DNA from: Prevotella sp.
Lineage (GTDB): Bacteria; Bacteroidota; Bacteroidia; Bacteroidales; Bacteroidaceae
Direction: 5' to 3'
Assembly (NCBI GenBank): GCA_022779305.1
Contig: JALFSW010000020.1
Location: 1-34,158, forward strand
DNA length: 34,158 nucleotides
How positions within the stretch are numbered: the first letter of the stretch is position 1; each line of letters begins with the position of its first letter. The position numbers and the translations under genes are program-made. Shown one piece after another: positions 7,865-16,541 of the stretch. Below the pieces are notes generated by a model that saw nothing but the letters and a program-made list of their open reading frames with translations, was not told the origin of the DNA and did not search any database.

Positions 7865-9553
7865 TTATCTTGTAATGACTTTATCTGAAGCCATGGCAGC
7901 TTTCCACCAACTTTCCGATGCGTGCACCACGCTACCACTGCCATACCATGGCATGAACCATGACCAATTGGCGTTGGCGCTCCATTGTGCAGGAATTTCG
8001 CTCACTGTGCCACATTCTGAAAGCGTGATCATCTTCGTAGGGTAGCGATAAGCCAATTCGTCGAAACGTTTTGCAGCATCGCTTGCTGATACAGCTTCAC
8101 CATTTTGTCCGTACATGTCTGTACCGATGATGTCCACATAGGCATCACCTGGATACCATGCTGCGTCTGAACCTTCGGATGTCCAAATCCAAATGAGGTT
8201 GTTGATGCCCTTTGCTTTGAAATAATCAAACATCATGATCCATAACTTTTTATAAGATTCTGCAGAACCATTGCCCCACCAGAACCATCTTCCGGCAGCC
8301 TCATGGAGCGGACGCCACAATACAGGAATGCCTGCGTTTTGCAATTGGAGCAAGTGAGCAGAGATCTTTTCCAAATCAGACTGTATAAACTGGTAAGCCC
8401 ATGTGCCTTTGGTTACAGCCTCATCAATCATGAAACCATTCTTTTCCGTGCGGAAGCTATATTCAATCTTTCCTGCCGCTTCAATTGTTACGTCTGTAAT
8501 CGTATAGCTATGCCCCGTGATAATCAAACCATTGGCTTGCATTTCGCGCAACGTAGTTTGGTCGAGCACCATTGAATAGTGGTCACCACTGATGTCGAAA
8601 TATTCCCAACTCTTGCCCGATTCGTCTACAAACCCAGCCCAGCTGCTGTTTTTGATGGACCCTTGTGCCGTGCTGCCAACGTTTGTGATCTTCACAGTCA
8701 GGGTACTACCTACAGAAGCCTTTGCAAGGATGTCTTTCGTTGCTTGGTCGGTGAGTTGGAGATTACCGCTCCAATCCGATGGCATTTCCTTTGATCCACT
8801 GAAGAGCGAAACAGGGACGGTAGATGCGTAAGGATTAGAAGTGGGCACATTCCAGTGCCATCCGATGGTTACGATACCACCTGCATTGTGCCACGAGCTA
8901 ACAGGTGTGATGTTGCTGTAGTCGATCCATCCACTGGGGGCAGACGAATGTAAATGGATATAGTCATAACCGTTGATGGCAGGATACTTACCTGTCCATT
9001 TGTAGACCTTCTCAGCTTCAGTGGTATTCCATGCCACGTCTGCCATAATGCCCGAAAAGATTTTCTTTCCGTAGTTATCGAGGAGTTTTTGGTAGAGTGC
9101 CTTTGTGGCTGCCGTAGCATTAGGATTCACGAGCGATGCAGAAATGTTTTGCGACTGCCCCTTGAGCGTGTGTTTGATACCCGCTGCTTCCGTACCATTA
9201 GGGCCCGTGATGATGCCATCAGGGATAACGAGTTCGTAGGTTTTGTCGCGCTCGATGTGAGCCATGATAAGCAATTGGCTTGATGAGCCCAGTACGTGGG
9301 CACTCACCACGGGTTCGCCATTGAGCGTAATCTTTTCATAGTCCGATGACGCAAAGAAAATGTTCTTGTTATAGGAAACAATGATTGAGTCTAAACCTGA
9401 TTTGAGGTTACTTTCTGGTGAGACGCTCACGAATGATGGTGCATCTACAGATGGAATGAAATGTTCTATGTCGTTGTTACAAGCCGTGAGTGTGAAGGCA
9501 GAAAGTGCCAATGCAGAAGCTGCCAATGCTTGCGTTTTGATAAATCGTTTCAT
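7865..9553 (-). CDS. GH26 family lipoprotein, probable endo-beta-mannanase
   Basis: A 562-residue surface lipoprotein: signal peptide with lipobox LTAC (Cys25), an Ig-like domain (about 35-133), then a GH26 (beta/alpha)8 catalytic domain. Acid/base Glu418 lies in WRPLHEAAGRW and nucleophile Glu513 in TLSECGT, both typical of GH26. Between about residues 257 and 360 the barrel is interrupted by a segment beginning DWSGNLQLTD and ending LIITGHSYTITDVTIEAA. This resembles the beta-sandwich, carbohydrate-binding-like modules of Bacteroidota. GH26 is mostly mannanase but includes other activities. The acetylesterase next door and divergent manA support mannan. Third in line after susD, it is preceded by a strong intercistronic hairpin. 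Confidence 0.9.
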   Translation of the reverse strand: MKRFIKTQALAASALALSAFTLTACNNDIEHFIPSVDAPSFVSVSPESNLKSGLDSIIVSYNKNIFFASSDYEKITLNGEPVVSAHVLGSSSQLLIMAHIERDKTYELVIPDGIITGPNGTEAAGIKHTLKGQSQNISASLVNPNATAATKALYQKLLDNYGKKIFSGIMADVAWNTTEAEKVYKWTGKYPAINGYDYIHLHSSAPSGWIDYSNITPVSSWHNAGGIVTIGWHWNVPTSNPYASTVPVSLFSGSKEMPSDWSGNLQLTDQATKDILAKASVGSTLTVKITNVGSTAQGSIKNSSWAGFVDESGKSWEYFDISGDHYSMVLDQTTLREMQANGLIITGHSYTITDVTIEAAGKIEYSFRTEKNGFMIDEAVTKGTWAYQFIQSDLEKISAHLLQLQNAGIPVLWRPLHEAAGRWFWWGNGSAESYKKLWIMMFDYFKAKGINNLIWIWTSEGSDAAWYPGDAYVDIIGTDMYGQNGEAVSASDAAKRFDELAYRYPTKMITLSECGTVSEIPAQWSANANWSWFMPWYGSGSVVHASESWWKAAMASDKVITR

Positions 9554-9570
9554 GTTTGTTTCGTGTTTGA

Positions 9571-9613
9571 GGTGGGTTCTGATGGTGTCCCGAAGGACGT
9601 TTCAGAACCCGCC
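9571..9613 (-). promoter_or_regulatory. intercistronic stem-loop between the glycan-binding and GH26 genes
   Basis: On the transcribed strand GGGTTCTGA (9610-9602) pairs perfectly with TCAGAACCC (9582-9574). The inner part is GTCC-TTCG-GGAC, capped by a UUCG tetraloop. There is no T run after it. It is better read as an RNA processing or stability element that sets relative expression of upstream and downstream genes, though partial termination is possible. Confidence 0.6.
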
Positions 9614-9623
9614 GATGAATAAT

Positions 9624-10910
9624 CTATTTCACAGGAACAATACGAATATTGTCGATATCGAGTACAGGGTTGCAGTCTGTTCCTTCAACACCACCCTGCC
9701 AGAGGAAGAGTGTCAAGCCCGTAAGGCGGTCTTTCGTGAGGGTCACGCCAGCTGGCTGACCTTCGTGTGTTTTATTGAAAGATGAGAGAGGAAGCGTTAT
9801 CGTTACCCATTTGTTGGCTGTGTCATAACTGCCTGTAGACACCCATGGCATCCAAAGACCGCGTGGTTGTGATGTATTCGTATAGTATTGGTTGTTCGCT
9901 GTGTTATACGTAACGTCTGCATTACCCGTAAACATGATTTGCAGTGCAGCAGAACTCCATGCGCTGTTGCTTGGAACACGACATTCAAATTTCAATGCCA
10001 TATCGGCAATATCACACGTGTCGAGCATTGCTTGGAAAGCAGCATTGCCGGAGAGGTCTGGGTGTGCCGCAGTGCCGTCTGGCCAGTATTGCATACAGAA
10101 AGCGTTTTCGTTCCATGTGCCGCCCACTTTGCCCAACATTGCCGCACCGCCAAAGTGCAGATAACTACCATCAATACCGCCCGTAGCGATTGCTCCAGCG
10201 TACCATCCATAACCGCCCGTTTGTCCACCATGCGTACCATCGAAGTCAAAGAGGATATTGCGTTGGTCGCGGTATTGGAATGCTGCTTTGCTCGTGCCAT
10301 AAACGCTCTTCACATAAACTTCGCCTGGGTTTACACCAGCTGGAAGTACAAAGCTGATGGCGGTCTTTGAGATACTGGTAAAGTCGGTTATGCGCAGCGT
10401 ACTATCGTTGAAAAGCACCTGTAAAGGCTTATAAGGGTCTTGAATGAAGTAGTCGCCCGTGATGGTTACTTCTTCGCCAGCCTGTGCATATTCGCAACTC
10501 ATCGCCAAAACCATTGGTGCAGGCACGATGACGTGGAAGTCGTAGGTGATGGTATCGCCCGCATTGTTGATCATATAAATCTTATCGGTTACGGCAGATG
10601 GTATTTCTGAAGGAATATCGACCAAGAGGTAGTTGTCTGTAATGAAACTTGTGTTCAGTACAGCAGCCTGATCATTAAACAACATTTTCTTGATGCTGCG
10701 CAAATTCTTGCCCACCAAGCAAATGGTTTTTTCCATTTCTGCAGCTGTAATCGTAGAATCGGCTTTCTCTGGGAGGCGCACATATTCTACGGTTGGGCTG
10801 CCGCCAGCTATTTCGTATTTATCGGGTTCGTCTTCGCAAGATGTGAAGACTGCGGTTTGTGCGATACACAAGCCAGCCAAAAGCCCGTAAGCATATTTTC
10901 TGAAGTTCAT
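9624..10910 (-). CDS. surface glycan-binding lipoprotein (SusE/F-position, IPT-domain type)
   Basis: A 428-residue lipoprotein with signal peptide and lipobox FTSC (Cys25). Two IPT/TIG-like Ig folds follow (about 36-130 and 131-213; the second has the typical AGEEVTITGDYF). The C-terminal domain (about 214-428) starts with NILFDFDGTHGG and looks like a beta-sandwich glycan-binding module rich in surface Trp and Tyr. Proteins in this position of Sus-like operons hold polysaccharide at the cell surface for the neighbouring enzyme and the SusCD transporter. It starts 23 bp after susD. No catalytic residues are visible. Confidence 0.82.
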   Translation of the reverse strand: MNFRKYAYGLLAGLCIAQTAVFTSCEDEPDKYEIAGGSPTVEYVRLPEKADSTITAAEMEKTICLVGKNLRSIKKMLFNDQAAVLNTSFITDNYLLVDIPSEIPSAVTDKIYMINNAGDTITYDFHVIVPAPMVLAMSCEYAQAGEEVTITGDYFIQDPYKPLQVLFNDSTLRITDFTSISKTAISFVLPAGVNPGEVYVKSVYGTSKAAFQYRDQRNILFDFDGTHGGQTGGYGWYAGAIATGGIDGSYLHFGGAAMLGKVGGTWNENAFCMQYWPDGTAAHPDLSGNAAFQAMLDTCDIADMALKFECRVPSNSAWSSAALQIMFTGNADVTYNTANNQYYTNTSQPRGLWMPWVSTGSYDTANKWVTITLPLSSFNKTHEGQPAGVTLTKDRLTGLTLFLWQGGVEGTDCNPVLDIDNIRIVPVK

Positions 10911-10933
10911 AAAATGTTCTTTTTATAGAATGA

Positions 10934-12691
10934 TTAGTAGGAATAAGTTGAGCGTACATCCACGTGAACAGGGTCTTCAAGTAATCGCCCGTTGAAGACA
11001 ACGTCCTGACTTGGATAAGGCAGTGTGAAGGTCGATGCACTCACGTTGGGTGCAGGTGTGTCTGAATCGTAGCGCATTGTGCTTGTGTTCACGTTCCAAA
11101 CGCCACTCTTGTAATAACTTTCATAGAGTTCGTTCAGTCCGAAGAAAGCATTGCGGTGTTGCGCCTTGAGTTCGCTGATAGTGCCGCTGAGGTCATAGTA
11201 GCTGCGACGTACGAAATCATACCAACGGTCGCCTTCCATAGCCAGCTCCAGACGACGTTCTTTCCAAACATCGCTCCATGTGATAGACGATGGACGTGTA
11301 GCTGATTTGATGGCACGACTGCGCACTTTGTAGAACGCATCAATTGCACTTGCATCGCTGGTACTGCCGTTATTGCCGATAACGGCTTCTGCATACACCA
11401 AATATACATCTGCAAGGCGGAGAATATGAGTAGGAAGACTACTGCGCATGTTAGATGCTGAGAGTCCACCAATAGAATAGGTGCGGTGGTCGTAGGCATC
11501 GCCGAAGAGATGTTTCACGTTGTTTGCTCCCGTCATACTCTGCAATTGACCAGGACCACCAGTTCCGTAGCCATTTGTGTCATAAAGGAATTGCAAAAAG
11601 TTGAAACCCTTTCGTCCCTTTGCATCGGTGCGGTCAGTCCAGAAATATTCATAGAAGTCGCCTGCAAGCATCATGGTTGCCTTGCGACGAGCATCCACAT
11701 CGGCACGGTTGTCGGGGTTTTCGAGTGGAGAAACACCAAAGGCTTCTTGCAAATCCACCGAAGGACCATTGTAGCCACCCCACGTGTCGCCAAATTCAGA
11801 GAAACCAACCATTCCTAAATCACTTTGAAGTGTGTTTTGCGTAGTCCACAATGATGCGTCGGCAGTCCACATCCATGAGAAGAGAGCTTCTTCGTTGAAA
11901 CCATTCTGAAGACGGAAAATGTCCGAATAGTTGCTCAAGAGTGATCGTCCGCTGTTGTCTATCACGTCTTTTGCATATTTGGCAGCCTTTGCCAAATCAT
12001 CGGTGTTGCGCTGACCATTGCCCACTGCAGCAACACCACTCTTCGTTAAGTAGACCTTTGCCAAAAGACCTTCAGCTGAATAATAGTCTATGCGACCAGG
12101 TGAACTGCTCTTTGGCAAGCATTCCATAGCCTTTTCGAGCGTCATGATGATGTATTCATAGACGTCGCTTTTTTGTACTTTTGATGTGTTGCTGTAGGTT
12201 CCATCTGCCAACATCGTTGAATTGTCGTGAATGATAGGCACGTCTCCGAAGCTGCGCACAAGATAGAAGTAAGCCATTGCTTTCCAAGCCAAAGCCTCCC
12301 CCATGCACTGGTTTTTCACCGCTTCGCTGCCTTCGCCACCCTTGATGTTGTTATACACTGTGTTGGCATGACCAATAACCGACCAAAGCGAATAAGACAT
12401 GTTCACCAAATCGGCATCAGTGCTATTTACAGTGAGCGTGAGATAGGGACTCGTGCTCCAATAATAGTTGCCCGAAAGCACCTCACCCACTTTAATGAAA
12501 CCTCTTTGGAAGTCGTACCAAGGCGAGTTATACAAATAGTTCACACCTTGAACACATTGCGTGTCGTTCTTATAGAACGTGCTTGAATTGTATGAATCTT
12601 CTGCTGGACGATCCAAAAAATCTTCACATGAAGTCATCGTCAGTCCCAAGAGAGCTGGCAGAAGCGTATATTTGAAAAATGATAATTTCAT
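10934..12691 (-). CDS. SusD/RagB family nutrient-binding outer-membrane lipoprotein
   Basis: A 585-residue SusD homologue. The signal peptide ends in lipobox MTSC (Cys22) followed by EDFLDRPAED, the standard SusD opening. The alpha-helical TPR-like half contains ALAWKAMAYFYLVRSFGDVP, a hallmark of the family. The C-terminal RagB region contains WKERRLELAMEGDRWYDFVR. It caps the SusC pore and binds oligosaccharide for import. The gene is 29 bp after susC and 23 bp before the glycan-binding lipoprotein gene. The glycan specificity cannot be read from this protein itself. Confidence 0.95.
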   Translation of the reverse strand: MKLSFFKYTLLPALLGLTMTSCEDFLDRPAEDSYNSSTFYKNDTQCVQGVNYLYNSPWYDFQRGFIKVGEVLSGNYYWSTSPYLTLTVNSTDADLVNMSYSLWSVIGHANTVYNNIKGGEGSEAVKNQCMGEALAWKAMAYFYLVRSFGDVPIIHDNSTMLADGTYSNTSKVQKSDVYEYIIMTLEKAMECLPKSSSPGRIDYYSAEGLLAKVYLTKSGVAAVGNGQRNTDDLAKAAKYAKDVIDNSGRSLLSNYSDIFRLQNGFNEEALFSWMWTADASLWTTQNTLQSDLGMVGFSEFGDTWGGYNGPSVDLQEAFGVSPLENPDNRADVDARRKATMMLAGDFYEYFWTDRTDAKGRKGFNFLQFLYDTNGYGTGGPGQLQSMTGANNVKHLFGDAYDHRTYSIGGLSASNMRSSLPTHILRLADVYLVYAEAVIGNNGSTSDASAIDAFYKVRSRAIKSATRPSSITWSDVWKERRLELAMEGDRWYDFVRRSYYDLSGTISELKAQHRNAFFGLNELYESYYKSGVWNVNTSTMRYDSDTPAPNVSASTFTLPYPSQDVVFNGRLLEDPVHVDVRSTYSY

Positions 12692-12720
12692 AATTGTTGT
12701 TTGTTTATGAATTGCTTAGC

Positions 12721-15700
12721 TTAGAATGAAAGGTTCACTCCGAAAGAATAAGTAGTTGGCGATGGATAACGGCCGTTGTCCACACCATATACATAGCCTG
12801 TAACGTCGGATGTGCTGGCTCCGATTTCAGGGTCGTAGCCGTCGTAACCTGTTATAGTGAAGAGATTTTGGATGTTCACATAGAGGCGAAGATTTTCCAA
12901 ATGCCACTTTGAAATCCATTTCTTGGGGAAGGTGTAGCCCAACGAGATGTTCTTCAAACGAATGTATGAACCATCTTCCACATATCTGTCGCTGATGACG
13001 TCGTTGTCATTAGGGTCAGTGAGCGTAGCACGTGGGATGTTGGTTGAAGGATTAGCAACACGCACGTTTGTTACGTCTTGATACCAATACTGACCTGTTG
13101 GATAAACCTTATCGGGATTGATAGGTTCGAGGCGTGCACGACCTTCTACATCAACGAGTTGATTTTGCCACAAAGAGTTCATGTGTGTGAGGCGCATCTT
13201 CATGTAGTTCATCACTTTGTTGCCATACGAACCATTGATAAAGATGTTCAAATCGAAGTTTTTCCAACGGAAAGTGTTGTTCCATCCGAAGGTGAATTTG
13301 GGCAGTGGCGAACCAATGTTTGTCTTGTCGTAATCATCAATCACACCATCTGGAACGCCATTTGGACCACTAAGATCTTTAAATTTCAAGTCGCCAATCC
13401 ATGGAGTGGTATTGCGATCGAACGATTTTCCATCGCTTGGATACTTTGAGGTCTTGGGCGATTTTTCCAAATCGGCAAGGTCCTTGTAGACACCATCGGT
13501 TACGAAACCATAGAAGCTATACAGCGATTCGCCTACGTTTGAAAGGCTCACAACATCGTTCCATTGTCCATAACCCACGATGGCAGCACTTGATGTACCT
13601 GCAAGAGCAACGAGTTTGTTTTTGTTCCATGAGATTTGGAAATCCGAATCCCACTCAAAATTGCCTACGATTGGGCGGGTGTTGATAGAAAGTTCGAAAC
13701 CTGTGTTGCGTATCTTTCCGTAGTTGCCATAAGGCGCAGCCAATACCGATGACACGTTGCCCGATGTTCCCATATATGAAGGCAATTGCAAAGGCATGAG
13801 CATGTCTTTCGATTCTTTGTTATACCAGTCGAGCGTCACGTTGATGCGGTCGCGGAGTAGGCTCAAGTCAAGACCCACATTCCATTGTTCTTGGCTTTCC
13901 CACTGCACCGAATAGTTTGGAATGTTTGAAGGGCGATAACCCAATCCGAGCAAGGTTGGCACGGGAACGATGAGTGTTCCCCACTTGTATGAGCCGATGT
14001 TGGCATTACCCGTTTGTCCCCATCCAATGCGCAACTTACCATTGCTTACGTGTTTTCCCAAAAAGCTGTCTTGGAAGAATTTCTCGTTAGAGAAACGCCA
14101 CGAGCCTGCAAACGAGTGGAAACCAGCCCATCGACGATCGGGACCGAAGTTAGAACTTCCGTCATAACGATAGGTGTAGGTGGCGTTATAGCGTCCGTCA
14201 TAAGCATAAGTGAGGCGGGTAAAGAACGATGCCATTGCCGCACTACCAAAGCCGTTTTTGATGCTTGCCGTACCTGTTCCCAGGCTTGGGTTATGCACAT
14301 CGTTTGAAGGAAGGTCGGTGTTTTGCGTGCGGGCGTAGTCGTATTTGCTTTCCCATGCTTCTTGACCCAACATGGCAGTGTAAGAATGTTTGCCTGTTGA
14401 ACCAGAATAGGTCAAGTAGTTTTTGATTTGTATGAAAGTGCTACTGTTCTTTTGCTCCGATGAAGAATTGCTACTGCGTTTCCACGATCCGAGGTCGATA
14501 GTTGGATAGAACGTGCGTGCACGACTTTCACTCAAGTCGTAGCCCACTTCGGCGTGCCACACCAAATTCTTGATGGGCGTGATTTCTAAGAATACATTAC
14601 CATTAAGTTTTCGTCTGTCCAAAAGAATGCTGTTCATCATCGCCATGGCGATAGGGTTAGGATTGGTGTAACCCTGACGTGAGATTGAAGAGTAGCCTCC
14701 GTTGATATCATAGATTTGAATATCGGGAAGCGATGTGAGCGAATAGTTGATGATACCATCTTCGCTGTCAGCGAGTTTCAAATCGTCATGGGTGTCGGAG
14801 AAGTTGAAACTCAATCCCAGTTTCATCCAACTCTTTAGCTTAGCATCGAGATTGGTGCGCAGACCTAAGCGGTTGAAGTTACTTCCGATAATTGTACCTT
14901 CTTGGTCCATATAGTTTGCCGACACGTAATACTGCACTGCATCAGAGCCACCTTGAGCTGCTATTTGGTGTGAGTGTTGCAGAGCAGTGCGGAAAACAGC
15001 ATCTTGCCAGTTCGTTCCCTTACCCAAAATCGATGGATCTTCATAATGCTTGTCGCGCATCGATTCTGTAATCTGTCCTGTTGCTACAAAATCGTTGTAA
15101 TAAGAAGCAAATTGTTGCAAGTTCATGATGTCCAAACGCTTTGTTTGACGACTCCACGCAGCCATACCATCATAAGTGAATTTCGCATCGCCCGATTTTC
15201 CACGTTTTGTTGTGATCAGCACCACACCATTGGCACCTTGTGCTCCATAGATGGCAGTTGCAGAGGCATCTTTGAGGATTTCCATCGAAACGATGTCGCT
15301 GGGGTTAATGGTTGAGAGTGGCGATACGGTTGATGTTTTACCATTTCCGAGGGCATTGCCGAGTCCGAGTTCTGAACCACTCGCACCGCTGCCCTGTACA
15401 ATCACACCATCGATGACATAAAGGGGTTCAGCATTGGCATTGATGGTTGCTTGACCACGCACACGGATGCTTGAAGAAGAACCCGGTGCGCCCGATGTAC
15501 TAACGGCTGCCACACCAGCTGCGCGTCCTTGAAGCGTTTGGTCGAGCGAACTGACAATTGTGCCACGGAGTTTCTTCTCGTCCATCGTAACCGATGCGCC
15601 CGAGAGGTCGCTTTTTTTCATTGTTCCGTAGCCCACCACGACAACTTCGTCCAACGCCTGTTGGTCTTCCTTGAGTAAAATGCTGTAGTTGGCTTTTCCA

Positions 15701-16008
15701 TCGAGTTTCACCAATTGCGTAACATACCCGATGTACGAAATCTCCAAAACTGCACCCTTGGGCGCATTGATTTCAAAGTTTCCATCGATGTCGGTTACGG
15801 TAACGAGGTTGGTTCCCTGCACCTTCACCGTGGCACCAATGATGGGACCTTGAGCGTCGGAGACAACTCCCGTTACTTTCTTGTCTTGCTGTACCACAGC
15901 CGAGACGATGCGTTCTCCGTTTGCATAGACGCTGGGAGAATAGCTCAACAATGCTAAGGACAATGAGCCCGTGAGTAGCAATGCTTTCTTATTAAACTTT
16001 AGTTCCAT
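12721..16008 (-). CDS. SusC/RagA family TonB-linked outer-membrane transporter
   Basis: A 1095-residue TonB-dependent transporter. A signal peptide (about 1-29) is followed by a carboxypeptidase-regulatory-like domain (about 45-115, KVTGVVSDAQGPIIGATV). Then comes the TonB-box-like DEVVVVGYGTMKKSDLSGA, the plug domain (about 130-270), and a 22-strand-type barrel ending in aromatic Phe (SFGVNLSF). It imports oligosaccharides across the outer membrane together with SusD. It heads the operon, and a TATCTTTG box lies about 150 bp upstream. No SusR, hybrid two-component or ECF sigma/anti-sigma gene is present next to the operon, so its regulator must lie elsewhere. Confidence 0.96.
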   Translation of the reverse strand: MELKFNKKALLLTGSLSLALLSYSPSVYANGERIVSAVVQQDKKVTGVVSDAQGPIIGATVKVQGTNLVTVTDIDGNFEINAPKGAVLEISYIGYVTQLVKLDGKANYSILLKEDQQALDEVVVVGYGTMKKSDLSGASVTMDEKKLRGTIVSSLDQTLQGRAAGVAAVSTSGAPGSSSSIRVRGQATINANAEPLYVIDGVIVQGSGASGSELGLGNALGNGKTSTVSPLSTINPSDIVSMEILKDASATAIYGAQGANGVVLITTKRGKSGDAKFTYDGMAAWSRQTKRLDIMNLQQFASYYNDFVATGQITESMRDKHYEDPSILGKGTNWQDAVFRTALQHSHQIAAQGGSDAVQYYVSANYMDQEGTIIGSNFNRLGLRTNLDAKLKSWMKLGLSFNFSDTHDDLKLADSEDGIINYSLTSLPDIQIYDINGGYSSISRQGYTNPNPIAMAMMNSILLDRRKLNGNVFLEITPIKNLVWHAEVGYDLSESRARTFYPTIDLGSWKRSSNSSSEQKNSSTFIQIKNYLTYSGSTGKHSYTAMLGQEAWESKYDYARTQNTDLPSNDVHNPSLGTGTASIKNGFGSAAMASFFTRLTYAYDGRYNATYTYRYDGSSNFGPDRRWAGFHSFAGSWRFSNEKFFQDSFLGKHVSNGKLRIGWGQTGNANIGSYKWGTLIVPVPTLLGLGYRPSNIPNYSVQWESQEQWNVGLDLSLLRDRINVTLDWYNKESKDMLMPLQLPSYMGTSGNVSSVLAAPYGNYGKIRNTGFELSINTRPIVGNFEWDSDFQISWNKNKLVALAGTSSAAIVGYGQWNDVVSLSNVGESLYSFYGFVTDGVYKDLADLEKSPKTSKYPSDGKSFDRNTTPWIGDLKFKDLSGPNGVPDGVIDDYDKTNIGSPLPKFTFGWNNTFRWKNFDLNIFINGSYGNKVMNYMKMRLTHMNSLWQNQLVDVEGRARLEPINPDKVYPTGQYWYQDVTNVRVANPSTNIPRATLTDPNDNDVISDRYVEDGSYIRLKNISLGYTFPKKWISKWHLENLRLYVNIQNLFTITGYDGYDPEIGASTSDVTGYVYGVDNGRYPSPTTYSFGVNLSF

Positions 16009-16156
16009 AAAAGAATAGGGTTAGTTATCTATGTTTAAGTTGTGAGGCGGACGTCGGCAATGTGCCATTGTGGCTGCATTGGTTTTGCCTCTGACTTTCT
16101 TATCTCTTTACCTTATTATATATTTAAGTCTTAGAAATAGATTTTTTGTTCGGTTG

Positions 16157-16164
16157 CAAAGATA
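16157..16164 (-). promoter_or_regulatory. probable -7 box of the susC operon promoter
   Basis: TATCTTTG on the minus strand, followed by CAACC, matches the Bacteroidota -7 consensus. A TTTG occurs 13 bp further up (16181-16178), closer than the usual 19-21 bp, so the -33 box is uncertain. The leader to the susC ATG at 16008 would be about 140 nt. Confidence 0.5.
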
Positions 16165-16312
16165 AGTATTCTTTTGGCAAACCATTGATACTTTTTTAGC
16201 ATATCATAACACTATTTTTGCAGGCGCAAAATTTTTGTTTAAAGAGGTTATCTTTTCTTTCTTTTTGAGTCGTAAGTTTTTGATTTTCATGCGCAAAATA
16301 CGTTTTTTTTCG

Positions 16313-16320
16313 TACATTTG
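16313..16320 (+). promoter_or_regulatory. probable -7 box of the manA promoter
   Basis: TACATTTG fits TAnnTTTG. It lies just left of MITE copy C, so transcription would start at about the left edge of the element and the element would form nearly all of the manA 5' leader. No good -33 box is seen. Confidence 0.45.
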
Positions 16321-16332
16321 CAAGTGTTTAAA

Positions 16333-16526
16333 CCCAATTCGGTCATATTAGAGACCAAACTGATTGCATTTGATGGTCTGTGCAGTTTGTTCAGCGTTTT
16401 TTCTCAGGTGTAGCGGGCTACTTCAAGAGAAAACGATGAAGAAGATGCCGACAAGCGGCTGCAAGCGGTTGGGAAGTGAATTAATAAGATAAAAAGAAAA
16501 CCCAAGCGGGCTAATGACCAATTGGG
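16333..16526 (+). mobile_element. MITE-like interspersed element, copy C (194 bp)
   Basis: It lies in reverse orientation relative to A, B and D on the window. It starts cccaattcggtcat (16333) and ends atgaccaattggg (16526). Exact 5-bp flanking repeats are ttaaa at 16328-16332 and 16527-16531. It contains an 18-codon frame (16436-16492) reading M-K-K-M-P-T-S-G-C-K-R-L-G-S-E-L-I-R, preceded by the purine-rich AAGAGAAAACG. The element ends 15 bp before the manA ATG. Confidence 0.87.
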
Positions 16527-16541
16527 TTAAAAACAAGAACT

